From an uncultured Paracoccaceae bacterium (GTDB lineage: Bacteria > Pseudomonadota > Alphaproteobacteria > Rhizobiales > Rhizobiaceae), in the NCBI GenBank assembly GCA_937873685.1, contig CALMYO010000228.1:1-63884 (forward strand): a DNA stretch of 63,884 nt, read 5' to 3'. A program made the translations under genes and the position numbers. Below are positions 1 to 8,924 of this stretch, in pieces. The notes under the pieces are model-generated. The model was not told where the DNA came from. It saw nothing but the letters and a program-made list of their open reading frames with translations, and did no database searches. Within the stretch, counting starts at the first letter, position 1, and each line of letters starts with the position of its first letter.

Positions 1-584
<584 letters not shown>

Positions 585-691
585 CTTTCTCTCCTCTTGT
601 TGTGAAGATAGCGGGCGACCCCCCAACGGGTTCAGTCCGCGACGACCGGGCAAGCCCGGAATTGCAAAGGGAAACTGCGTGCAGCGGCGCA

Positions 692-991
692 TCAGCGAAC
701 CTGGTGCCACTGGCGGATGTCATAGGGACCCGTCATTCCGGGATGGATGAAGGGCGTGAACCACGCGCCCTGATCCTCCAGGCCCAGATGGGGCGGGTAA
801 GGCTCGGAAATCCCGTGTCTCGCCTGCGATTCCCAGTTTTCCGGTTTCTCGAACACTGTGATCCGCGGAGCGTTTTGCGGGCGCCGGTCCGGATGCATCC
901 CGGCGATGTCAATTTCCTGTGCAACCGCCCCGGTTGCGGAAATCCCCAGCGCCAAAACAAATCCGAATGCGGTTTTCCACCCCTGTGACAT
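692..991 (-). CDS. Small secreted protein of unknown function
   Basis: This encodes 99 residues. The ATG at 991 follows GGGAGG at a good spacing of 7 nt. Residues 1-24 are a typical Sec signal peptide (MSQGWK, hydrophobic core, AVAQ) with cleavage expected before QEIDIAG. The mature part is rich in Pro, His and Trp (for example GMHPDRRP, PYPPHLG, FIHPGMTGPYDI) and has no Cys or membrane segment. I do not recognise the family. It is the first gene of a likely two-gene operon with the Gly/Met-rich protein downstream, and both products should reach the periplasm, so a shared envelope role is likely. Confidence 0.65.
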   Translation of the reverse strand: MSQGWKTAFGFVLALGISATGAVAQEIDIAGMHPDRRPQNAPRITVFEKPENWESQARHGISEPYPPHLGLEDQGAWFTPFIHPGMTGPYDIRQWHQVR

Positions 992-1153
992 CCAGCACCT
1001 CCCTCAGCGCCGAAGGCCGGGAAGTCCCAGCTTCCGGCCACTCACACAGGAGCAAGTTCCGGGCCAGGCGAGCGAGTGACTGTTAACACTTTGTTATCTT
1101 TTAACTTTTTGGCAAGGCTTCGCGCGCCTTGAGGGTTGCGGTGGGCGAGGGGC

Positions 1154-1233
1154 TGCCAAATTGTCAGGTTCACACTGCGCACTTGAGGTGAAATTCAATA
1201 AAATCATTAGCTTGTGGGCATGACAATTTGTCA
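1154..1233. promoter_or_regulatory. Paired dyads in the 992-1298 intergenic region
   Basis: The 307-bp gene-free stretch 992-1298 lies upstream of the small secreted-protein operon and downstream of udh. It holds a perfect dyad TGACAATTTGTCA at 1221-1233 and a one-mismatch copy TGCCAAATTGTCA at 1154-1166, with centres 67 bp apart. This looks like a two-site operator, most likely for the minus-strand operon starting at 991. No clear -35/-10 pair was recognised and no further gene is seen. Confidence 0.45.
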
Positions 1234-1298
1234 GCGCCGGCCAGAGCGCGGCAGACGCCTCGCGCCGAAGACCCGTGCGCGTCGTGCGCGCGGCCGCC

Positions 1299-2096
1299 TC
1301 AGTCCTCGAAGATCGGGTCGGTCGTGAACTTGCCGCCCTGATAGCGGGCGATGGCGTCGTTGCGGTCCGGCATCGGCTCGGCGGCCTCGACCTTGGCACG
1401 GAACTTTTCGGAACTGTCCTTCGGTAGCCAGCCGAGATGGCGGGTGCGGCTATTGTCCCACCACACCGGCTCGTTGTCGGATACGCCGTAGATTACCGGG
1501 CAGCCAAGGCGCGGGACGGTGAAGCAGCGATGGATCAGCGCCGCGAAATCGGCGGCGGAAAACCAAGTCGACAGCATGCGCCGGTTGGCAGGTTCCGGGA
1601 AGCACGAGCCGATGCGCACGATCGCCGTCTCGACGCCGAACTTGTCGTGATAGAGCGAGGCCATCGCCTCGCCGAAGCATTTCGAGACACCGTAGAGCCC
1701 GTCCGGGCGCGGCGTCGCGGTGTTGTCCAGCCGCTCGTCCTGACCGTAAAAGCCGACGACGTGGTTGGAACTGGCGAAGACGATGCGCGGATTGCCGTGC
1801 CGGCGCGCCGCTTCGTAGAGGTGGTAGATCCCGTCGATATTGGCCGGGCGGATCTTCGCCCAGGATTGCTCGGTGGAGACGCCGCCGAGATGCACGATCG
1901 CGTCGCATCCCGCAACCATCGCGTCGACAGGGGCCGGGTCGGCGAGATCGCCGGTGACCACCTCCTCGTTGGCGCTCGCATCGGCGATTTCCGCGATGTC
2001 GGCAAGCCGAAGCGTTTTCGCCATCGGCGCCAGCAGCGGCCGCAACTGGCGGCCAACGATGCCGGCTGCGCCGGTGACGAGAATGCGGTTCAGCAT
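1299..2096 (-). CDS. udh: Uronate dehydrogenase (NAD+)
   Basis: This 265-residue short-chain dehydrogenase matches the Agrobacterium Udh family along its length. It oxidises D-galacturonate or D-glucuronate to the aldaro-lactone with NAD+. A Rossmann motif TGAAGIVG is at residues 8-15, the substrate loop FASSN at 108-111 and the catalytic Tyr135/Lys139 pair in YGVSK. Further family landmarks are RIGSC and NPIFED-like DPIFED at the C-terminus. The start follows AGGAAA. It lies 10 bp after the TRAP large-permease gene, so uptake and the first oxidation step are co-transcribed. The lactone product feeds Gci and KdgD encoded on the other strand. Confidence 0.93.
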   Translation of the reverse strand: MLNRILVTGAAGIVGRQLRPLLAPMAKTLRLADIAEIADASANEEVVTGDLADPAPVDAMVAGCDAIVHLGGVSTEQSWAKIRPANIDGIYHLYEAARRHGNPRIVFASSNHVVGFYGQDERLDNTATPRPDGLYGVSKCFGEAMASLYHDKFGVETAIVRIGSCFPEPANRRMLSTWFSAADFAALIHRCFTVPRLGCPVIYGVSDNEPVWWDNSRTRHLGWLPKDSSEKFRAKVEAAEPMPDRNDAIARYQGGKFTTDPIFED

Positions 2097-2106
2097 GGCG
2101 TGTTTC

Positions 2107-3387
2107 CTATTGCAGGATTGCCGGCAGCGTCAGCGACACCGCCGGAACATAGGTCGTCAGGGTCAAGGCGACCAGAATGGCGAGATAAAATGGCCAGATC
2201 GTCCTCAACACGCTCTCGATGCGCACCTTGGCGATGGCGCAGCCGACGAACAGGCAGGCCCCGACCGGCGGCGTGGTGAGGCCAAGCCCGAGATTCATCA
2301 TCAGGATCATGCCGAACTGCACCGGGTCCATGCCGATTTCCCTCACCACCGGCAGGAAGATCGGCGTGCAGATCAGAATCAGCGCGCCCATATCCATGAA
2401 CATGCCGAGCACCAGCAACGCGACATTGATCATCATCAGGATGACGACCGGGTTCTGCGAAATGTGCAGCATGCCGCCGAGGATCAGCGCCGGCACCTCG
2501 TAGAGTGCGAGGAAATAGGCGAACGAGGTCGCGGTGCCGATCAGGATCATGACCATCGCGGTGGTGCGGATGGAGACCAGCACGCATGTCCAGAAGGTTT
2601 GCAGGTCGAGCGAACGGTAGACCGCGAAGGTGACGACAATGGCGTAGATGACGCCGATTGCCGCCGATTCCGTGACTGTGAACACGCCGGACAGCACGCC
2701 GCCGATGATCACTACGGCGGTAAGCAGGCCGGGGAAGGCGGATAGCCCGGCGACGGCGACGGCGCGCCAGCCGGGAAAGACTTCCGACGGGTAGCCGCGG
2801 CGAACGGCAACCGCCCATGCGGCGATGCCGAGGCACATGCACATCAGCATGCCGGGCACCACGCCGGCGAGAAACAGCGAGGCAATCGAGATGCCGCCGC
2901 CGGCCGCCAGCGAATACAGGATCATGTTGTGGCTGGGCGGGATCATGATCCCGGCAATCGAGGAGGTGACGGTGACGTTGACCGAATAGTCGTCATCGTA
3001 TTTTCGTTCCCGCATCATCGGGATCAGCACGGAGCCGAGCGCGGAGGTGTCAGCGACCGCGGAGCCGGAAATGCCGCCGAACAGCATGGAGGAAAACACG
3101 TTCACCACGCCAAGCCCGCCGCGCACCCGTCCGATCAGCGTCTGTGCGCAATGCACCAGCCGCATGGCAATGCCCCCGCGCATCATCAGGCCGCCGGCGG
3201 CGATGAAGAAGGGGATGGCGAGCAGCGAGAACACGTTCATGCCAGCCACCATGCGCTGGAACACGATCAGCGGCAGCACGCCTTCATAGAACGCGGTCGC
3301 GAGCGCGGCGATGCCGAGCGCAAAGGCGATCGGCAGGCCGATGGCGATGCCGACCGCAAAGCTCAGCAGCAGGATGGCGAGGCCCAT
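2107..3387 (-). CDS. TRAP transporter large permease (DctM family)
   Basis: 426 residues, the usual DctM length. The protein is a 12-segment hydrophobic membrane protein with the conserved stretches IPFFIAAGGLM, FGGISGSAVAD, IPPSHNMILYS and TTPPVGACLFV. It forms the ion-coupled translocation pore with the DctQ-type partner. The start codon shares one base with the stop codon of that partner (TGATG), so translation is coupled. Linkage to udh and the galacturonate genes points to uronate as substrate, which is inference from context. Confidence 0.92.
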   Translation of the reverse strand: MGLAILLLSFAVGIAIGLPIAFALGIAALATAFYEGVLPLIVFQRMVAGMNVFSLLAIPFFIAAGGLMMRGGIAMRLVHCAQTLIGRVRGGLGVVNVFSSMLFGGISGSAVADTSALGSVLIPMMRERKYDDDYSVNVTVTSSIAGIMIPPSHNMILYSLAAGGGISIASLFLAGVVPGMLMCMCLGIAAWAVAVRRGYPSEVFPGWRAVAVAGLSAFPGLLTAVVIIGGVLSGVFTVTESAAIGVIYAIVVTFAVYRSLDLQTFWTCVLVSIRTTAMVMILIGTATSFAYFLALYEVPALILGGMLHISQNPVVILMMINVALLVLGMFMDMGALILICTPIFLPVVREIGMDPVQFGMILMMNLGLGLTTPPVGACLFVGCAIAKVRIESVLRTIWPFYLAILVALTLTTYVPAVSLTLPAILQ

Positions 3388-3881
3388 CAATCGGTCTCCT
3401 GATCGAGGATGCGGTCGGGATGGCGGAGTTGAAACCAAAGCCGCTCGGCCATGAAGATCACGATGAGCGCGCCGCAAACGACCAGCGGCAGATACTGGAA
3501 GGCCTGCGGTACGCCGAGCAAGGGTATCTTGCGGTTCCAGGTGCCGGCGACGAGCTGCCAGGAATAGATCGCCATGGCGAGGCCGAACAGGCCGAGCAGC
3601 ACGGTGTTGAGCACGGCGACGACGCGCTGCACCCGCTTTGGCAGCGCCTCCATGAAAACGGCGATGCCGAGGTGGAAGTTCTCGCGCAATCCGACCGCAG
3701 CGAGCGGCAGGGCGACGACGAGGATGAGCAGCAGCGCCAGGCGCTCGGCCCAGGTCGGCGTGTCGTTCAGGACATAGCGGCCCCAGACCTGCCAGCCGGT
3801 AATGGCGACAAGCCCCACCATGGCAAGGCCGGCGAGGAAGGCGATGACATGGGTAAGCTTGTCCAGCATGCGAAAGCGCAC
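3387..3881 (-). CDS. TRAP transporter small permease (DctQ family)
   Basis: About 164 residues with four predicted membrane segments (starting near MLDKLTHVIAFLAGL, then WAERLALLLILVV, VLNTVLLGLFGLA and YLPLVVCGALIVI) and the family motif TPTWAERLALLLI. I chose the GTG at 3881 because GGAGG lies 6 nt upstream of it; the ATG at 3869 is four codons later and has no better site. The partner large permease starts inside its stop codon. The gene follows the solute-binding gene after a hairpin at 3910-3937. Confidence 0.88.
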   Translation of the reverse strand: MRFRMLDKLTHVIAFLAGLAMVGLVAITGWQVWGRYVLNDTPTWAERLALLLILVVALPLAAVGLRENFHLGIAVFMEALPKRVQRVVAVLNTVLLGLFGLAMAIYSWQLVAGTWNRKIPLLGVPQAFQYLPLVVCGALIVIFMAERLWFQLRHPDRILDQETD

Positions 3882-3909
3882 GGGAAACCTCCACAGGGAG
3901 CCGGAACGG

Positions 3910-3937
3910 GCGGCCGGGCGAAGGTTCACCCGGCCGC
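3910..3937 (-). terminator. Hairpin after TRAP solute-binding gene
   Basis: A perfect 9-bp stem (GCGGCCGGG / CCCGGCCGC) with a 10-nt loop lies 15 nt past the stop codon of the solute-binding gene and upstream of the small permease. There is no U-tract. It is more likely an mRNA-stabilising or partial-termination element that raises binding-protein output than a full terminator. Confidence 0.5.
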
Positions 3938-3952
3938 GATGGCTTTGCAGGC

Positions 3953-4936
3953 CTATTCGGTGGCCTGGATGCGCTCAAGCAGGTCCTTGATCTTCGGATC
4001 GGTGACGAACTTGTCATAGACCGGCTTCATCGCATTGATGAAGGAGGTCTTGTCCGCCAGTTCGACGATGTTGTTGCCGGCGGCGCGCACCTTTTCCTCG
4101 GAAGCCTTCTCGCGCTTCGCCCACAAATCGCGCTGCATGGCGGCACTTTCGATTGCCGCATCGCGCACTATCGCCTGATCCTCGGGGCTCATCTTGTCCC
4201 AGCTGGTCTTGGCGACAACGAAGATTTCCGGAACGATCGTATGCTGGTCGAGGATGTAATTACGGGCCACTTCGTAGTGGTTGGTCGATTCATAGGATGG
4301 CCAGTTGTTCTCTGCCCCATCAACGACGCCAGACTGGATCGAGGTGTAGACCTCGCCGAAGGGGATCGGCGTGGCGTTAGCGCCGAGCGCCTCGACCATG
4401 GCGACGTTGACGTCTGAGTTCTGGACGCGGATCTTCAGTCCCTTCAGGTCTTCCACCGAATTCAGCGGCTTAGTGGCGTAGAAGGAGCGGGCGCCGCTGT
4501 CATACCAGGCAAGCCCGACCATGTTGACGCTCTCCATGGCCTTGGCGATCTCGGCGCCGATCGGCCCGTCGACGACGCGGTGCATGTGGTCGACCGACTT
4601 GAAGGCGTAGGGCAGGGTGGTGACCTGCGTCTCGGCGACAAGGTTGTTCAGCGGGGTCAGATTGAACACGGCAAAATCGATGCCGCCGAACTGCAACTGC
4701 TCGATTGCCTGATCCTGTTCGCCAAGTTGGGCGGAATGATAGGTCTTCGGCTGGATGCGTCCGCCGGTCTTTTCCGCCACCACCTTGCCGAAATGGTCCA
4801 TGGCGACCGAATTCGGATAGTCCGGCGCGTGAGTATTCCAGCCGCGGATTTCCTGCGCCTGCGCCACACCCGCAAAACCGAGCAGTGCGACTGCGCCGGC
4901 AAGTGCGGTTGAACGGAGATATGCGTATGCCGACAT
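3953..4936 (-). CDS. TRAP transporter solute-binding protein (DctP family)
   Basis: 327 residues; the ATG at 4936 has GGAGG upstream. A Sec signal peptide (MSAYAYLRSTALAGAVALLG... ending AQA) is followed by a DctP fold. Family marks are YHSAQLGEQDQAIEQL, the substrate-carboxylate Arg in LKIRVQNS, and FGEVYTSIQSGVVDGAEN. The protein captures an acidic sugar in the periplasm and hands it to the two permeases encoded next. It is the first gene of the TRAP-udh operon and is read from a promoter at 5000-5027 that is probably controlled by the divergent FadR-type regulator. Confidence 0.93.
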   Translation of the reverse strand: MSAYAYLRSTALAGAVALLGFAGVAQAQEIRGWNTHAPDYPNSVAMDHFGKVVAEKTGGRIQPKTYHSAQLGEQDQAIEQLQFGGIDFAVFNLTPLNNLVAETQVTTLPYAFKSVDHMHRVVDGPIGAEIAKAMESVNMVGLAWYDSGARSFYATKPLNSVEDLKGLKIRVQNSDVNVAMVEALGANATPIPFGEVYTSIQSGVVDGAENNWPSYESTNHYEVARNYILDQHTIVPEIFVVAKTSWDKMSPEDQAIVRDAAIESAAMQRDLWAKREKASEEKVRAAGNNIVELADKTSFINAMKPVYDKFVTDPKIKDLLERIQATE

Positions 4937-4999
4937 GGTTGGTTCCTCCCGGATCTCGGCTTTGACAATGAAGGCGCGCCTTGTAAAAGGGGCAGGAGG

Positions 5000-5027
5000 A
5001 GCATACACTCATATGACAAGTAGTCAA
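5000..5027 (-). promoter_or_regulatory. Sigma70-type promoter with operator in spacer (TRAP-udh operon)
   Basis: On the minus strand TTGACT (5027-5022) and TATGCT (5005-5000) are 16 bp apart. The spacer reads ACTTGTCATATGAGTG and shares the pattern ACTTGTnATnA with a site upstream of kdgD. Its place between -35 and -10 would let a bound repressor block polymerase. Confidence 0.6.
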
Positions 5028-5118
5028 TAATCGTCTGGCAATTTTCTCGCACGAGATTGACAGGCGTGACAAGCTGTCGATTCTGGCGGTGCGGCTGCGG
5101 CAAACGGAGATTCCACCT

Positions 5119-5859
5119 GTGACGAACACGGCAATCGACCTTGATCCGGGGCGCACGGTTGGCGGGCGTCGCAACCTCGTTGCAGTCGTCGCGGAGACGT
5201 TGCGCCTCGAAATCCAGAACGGCCGCTTTGCGATCGGCGACAAATTGCCAAGCGAGGCGGAACTGACGGCGCGGTTTGCGGTGTCGCGCACGGTGGTGCG
5301 CGAGGCGGTAGCCGCATTGCGCTCCGATGGTCTGGTCGAAGCGCGCCAGGGTGCGGGCGTATTCGTCATCGCCAATCGCGCCGCCTCCGGCAGCTTGTTT
5401 CAAGGTATTGATCCAAAAAAGCTTTCCAGTATCGTCGAGGTGCTGGAATTGCGCACGGCGGTGGAAATCGAAGCCGCCGGACTTGCCGCGCAGCGCCGTT
5501 CGCCAGCGCAAGAGGAAGCGATCTTCCAGCGCCTTGCGGAGATCGACGCCTGTATTGCCGCCGACAAGCCCACCATCGACGCCGATTTCGCTTTCCATCT
5601 GGCGATTGCCGATGCGACCAACAATCCGCGATTTCGGGAGTTTCTCGAAATGATGGGCGCTGACGCCATCCCGCGGCGACGCCTGCAGGCGGAACGGCCG
5701 GAAGCGGTCGACGAGGCCTATCTGGCGCTGTTGCAAGGCGAGCATCGGCGCGTCGCCAACGCCATTGCGGAAGGTGACGACGAAGCCGCGCGCCTGGCGA
5801 TGCGCACGCATCTTCTTGGCGGCCAGGCCCGCTACAAGCGCATGTTGCGGGAAATCTGA
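5119..5859 (+). CDS. FadR/GntR-family transcriptional regulator
   Basis: About 246 residues. An N-terminal winged helix (LRLEIQNGRFAIGDKLPSEA, then TARFAVSRTVVREAV and LVEARQGAGVFV) is followed by an FCD ligand domain with spaced acidic and His residues (DADFAFHLAI, HRRVANAIAEGD, RTHL). I prefer the GTG at 5119, which has GGAG nine bases upstream; an in-frame GTG at 5089 is the alternative. It sits between the TRAP-udh operon and kdgD-gci-gli, and candidate operators flank it on both sides. It most likely represses both operons until a uronate or aldarate ligand binds. Confidence 0.9.
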   Translation: MTNTAIDLDPGRTVGGRRNLVAVVAETLRLEIQNGRFAIGDKLPSEAELTARFAVSRTVVREAVAALRSDGLVEARQGAGVFVIANRAASGSLFQGIDPKKLSSIVEVLELRTAVEIEAAGLAAQRRSPAQEEAIFQRLAEIDACIAADKPTIDADFAFHLAIADATNNPRFREFLEMMGADAIPRRRLQAERPEAVDEAYLALLQGEHRRVANAIAEGDDEAARLAMRTHLLGGQARYKRMLREI

Positions 5860-5861
5860 TC

Positions 5862-6859
<998 letters not shown>

Positions 6860-6888
6860 GGTTTGCACTGCCATACGGAGGCCCACGC

Positions 6889-8028
6889 ATGAAAATCGCC
6901 GAGGTTCATACCCATATCCTCGACCACAAGCTCGATGTCGCCTTCGAGAGCGCCTCGATGCGCTTCGACCGTCGCCAGCACATACTGGTCGAGATCGTCT
7001 GCGACGACGGCACGACCGGATGGGGCGAGTGCCTCGGCCCGGCCTTGCCGAACGGGGCGATCGTCAAGGCTTACGCAACGCGGCTGATCGGCCGCAACCC
7101 GCTCGACACGGAGATTCTCTGGCAGGAACTTTACAACCTGTTCCGCGACCAAGGGCAGCGCGGGCTTGCGGTCACGGCGCTGTCGGGCATCGATGTCGCC
7201 TTGTGGGATATCAAGGGCAAGCGGTTCGGCGTTCCGGTCTCGGTGCTGCTTGGCGGGCGGCTGCGCGAGAGCGTGCGCGCCTACGCCACCGGCTCGTTTC
7301 GCCGCGACGGCGTCGACCGTGTCGCCGACAACGCGGCGGAATGCGCGGGCCACATCGCCGCCGGCTTCAATGCGGTGAAGATCAAGATCGGCTTCGACCC
7401 GAAAACCGATCTCGCCGTGATCGCCGCCGTGCGCGAGGCGATCGGGCCGCAGGCGCGGCTGATGATCGACGCCAATCACGGCTACGACGTGCGCGAGGCG
7501 GTTGCGGTGGGGCAAGCGGCGCAGCAATACGATATCGACTGGTTCGAGGAGCCGGTGATCCCGGAGCAACTCGGCGCCTATCGCGCGGTTCGCGCCGGCC
7601 AGCCGATCCCGGTCGCGGGCGGCGAAACCTGGCACGGACGCTTCGGTTTCAGGGAGCCGCTGGAGACGCGCTGCATCGACATCGCCCAGCCGGACCTGTG
7701 CGGCACCGGCGGCTTCACCGAGATGCGGCGCATCGCCGACATGGCGGCGCTGCATGGCGTGCGCCTCGTGCCGCATGTTTGGGGCACGGTCGTGCAGATT
7801 GCCGCCAGCCTGCAGTTCATGGCGGCACTGCTGCCCGATCCGCCGCGCCGCGAGCCGATCGAGCCGATCCTCGAGTTCGACCGCACGCCGAACCCGTTCC
7901 GGCAGGCGATCGCCCGGACGCCGATCGAGCACGAGAACGGCGTGGTGCGCATTCCGGACGGACCGGGTCTCGGGATCGAGATCGACCGCGATGCGCTGGC
8001 CGAATTCGCGTGGAAGGACGGCGCATGA
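6889..8028 (+). CDS. gci: D-galactarolactone cycloisomerase (enolase superfamily)
   Basis: 379 residues, close to the 378 of Agrobacterium Gci, with the same FESASMRFDRR start region. It opens galactaro-1,4-lactone to 3-deoxy-2-keto-hexarate, the substrate for KdgD. Enolase-superfamily residues are visible: the base Lys166 in KIKIG, metal ligands Asp194 (MIDANHGY), Glu220 (DWFEEP) and Glu246 (VAGGE), and His296 in VPHVWGT. ACGGAGG precedes the ATG. Its stop overlaps the next start by ATGA. Confidence 0.93.
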   Translation: MKIAEVHTHILDHKLDVAFESASMRFDRRQHILVEIVCDDGTTGWGECLGPALPNGAIVKAYATRLIGRNPLDTEILWQELYNLFRDQGQRGLAVTALSGIDVALWDIKGKRFGVPVSVLLGGRLRESVRAYATGSFRRDGVDRVADNAAECAGHIAAGFNAVKIKIGFDPKTDLAVIAAVREAIGPQARLMIDANHGYDVREAVAVGQAAQQYDIDWFEEPVIPEQLGAYRAVRAGQPIPVAGGETWHGRFGFREPLETRCIDIAQPDLCGTGGFTEMRRIADMAALHGVRLVPHVWGTVVQIAASLQFMAALLPDPPRREPIEPILEFDRTPNPFRQAIARTPIEHENGVVRIPDGPGLGIEIDRDALAEFAWKDGA

Positions 8029-8924
8029 TCGAGCGGAAACTCTCTGGCGCCAAGCCACAGATTGCCCTGCCGGCGGGCAGCATCGACACGCAATTGCACA
8101 TGTACCTTGACGGGTTTCCCTCGCTGCCCGGCGGGCCGGCGGTGCCGGAAGGATCGCCCGGGCCGGCCGAATACCGTAAGGTCATGCACTGGCTCGGTAT
8201 CTCGCGGCTGGTGATCACGCAGGGCAATGCGCATCAGCGCAACAACGACAACCTGGTCGCGGCGCTCGGCGTCATGGGCGACATCGCGCGCGGTGTGGCG
8301 GTGATCGACGCGACAACGAGCGACGCCGAACTGGCCCGGCTGCATGCGGCCGGCGTGCGCGGCGCGCGCATCATGGACCTTCCGGGCGGGGCGGTGCGGC
8401 TCGACGAACTCGCGGCGGTGGACGCCCGCGCGTCGCATGCCGGCTGGATGATGGCGGTGCAATTCGACGGCAACGGCATCGAAGCGCATTACCCGCGGCT
8501 CGCAGCGCTGAAATCGCGCTACGTGATCGACCACCACGGCAAGTTCTTCGCCGGCATTGCGCCGGACGGGCCGGAGGTAGTGATGCTCAAGCGGCTAATC
8601 GACAAGGGCAATTGCTGGTTCAAGTTCGCCGGTTGTTACGAGTCCTCGCGCATTGGCGGCCCCGGCTACGAGGATGTGGGTGCGGTTGCGCGCATCATCG
8701 CCGCCCATGCGCCGCAGCGCATTGTGTGGGGCACCAACTGGCCGCACAACCAGGCGCGGAGCACGGCCGACTATCCCGACGACGCCGCATTGCTCGACAC
8801 CGTGCTTGGTTGGATCGACGGGGATGAAAACCGTCGACTGGCGCTAGTCGACAACCCGCAGGACCTGTTCGGGTTTCAGGGCAGATGGGGGGAGATTGTT
8901 AAAGGCTCAGACCATCTCGCGTAA
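8025..8924 (+). CDS. gli: D-galactarolactone isomerase (amidohydrolase family)
   Basis: 299 residues; amidohydrolase-2 (COG3618) TIM barrel closely like Agrobacterium Gli. It moves the lactone between the 1,5- and 1,4-forms so that the Udh product can reach Gci. Marks include IDTQLHMYL near the N-terminus, GARIMDLPGGAV, VQFDGNG, YVIDHHGKFF and the C-terminal VWGTNWPHN. The start overlaps the gci stop (ATGA). The last 18 bp overlap the 3' end of the convergent GH42 gene, so there is no room for a separate terminator. Confidence 0.9.
   Translation: MIERKLSGAKPQIALPAGSIDTQLHMYLDGFPSLPGGPAVPEGSPGPAEYRKVMHWLGISRLVITQGNAHQRNNDNLVAALGVMGDIARGVAVIDATTSDAELARLHAAGVRGARIMDLPGGAVRLDELAAVDARASHAGWMMAVQFDGNGIEAHYPRLAALKSRYVIDHHGKFFAGIAPDGPEVVMLKRLIDKGNCWFKFAGCYESSRIGGPGYEDVGAVARIIAAHAPQRIVWGTNWPHNQARSTADYPDDAALLDTVLGWIDGDENRRLALVDNPQDLFGFQGRWGEIVKGSDHLA

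Noticed and set aside
2107..4017. A 636-codon frame that would make an extended TRAP large permease
   Set aside because: The upstream part is an Arg/Pro-rich shadow of the small-permease gene. The real start at 3387 overlaps the partner's stop and gives the normal length.
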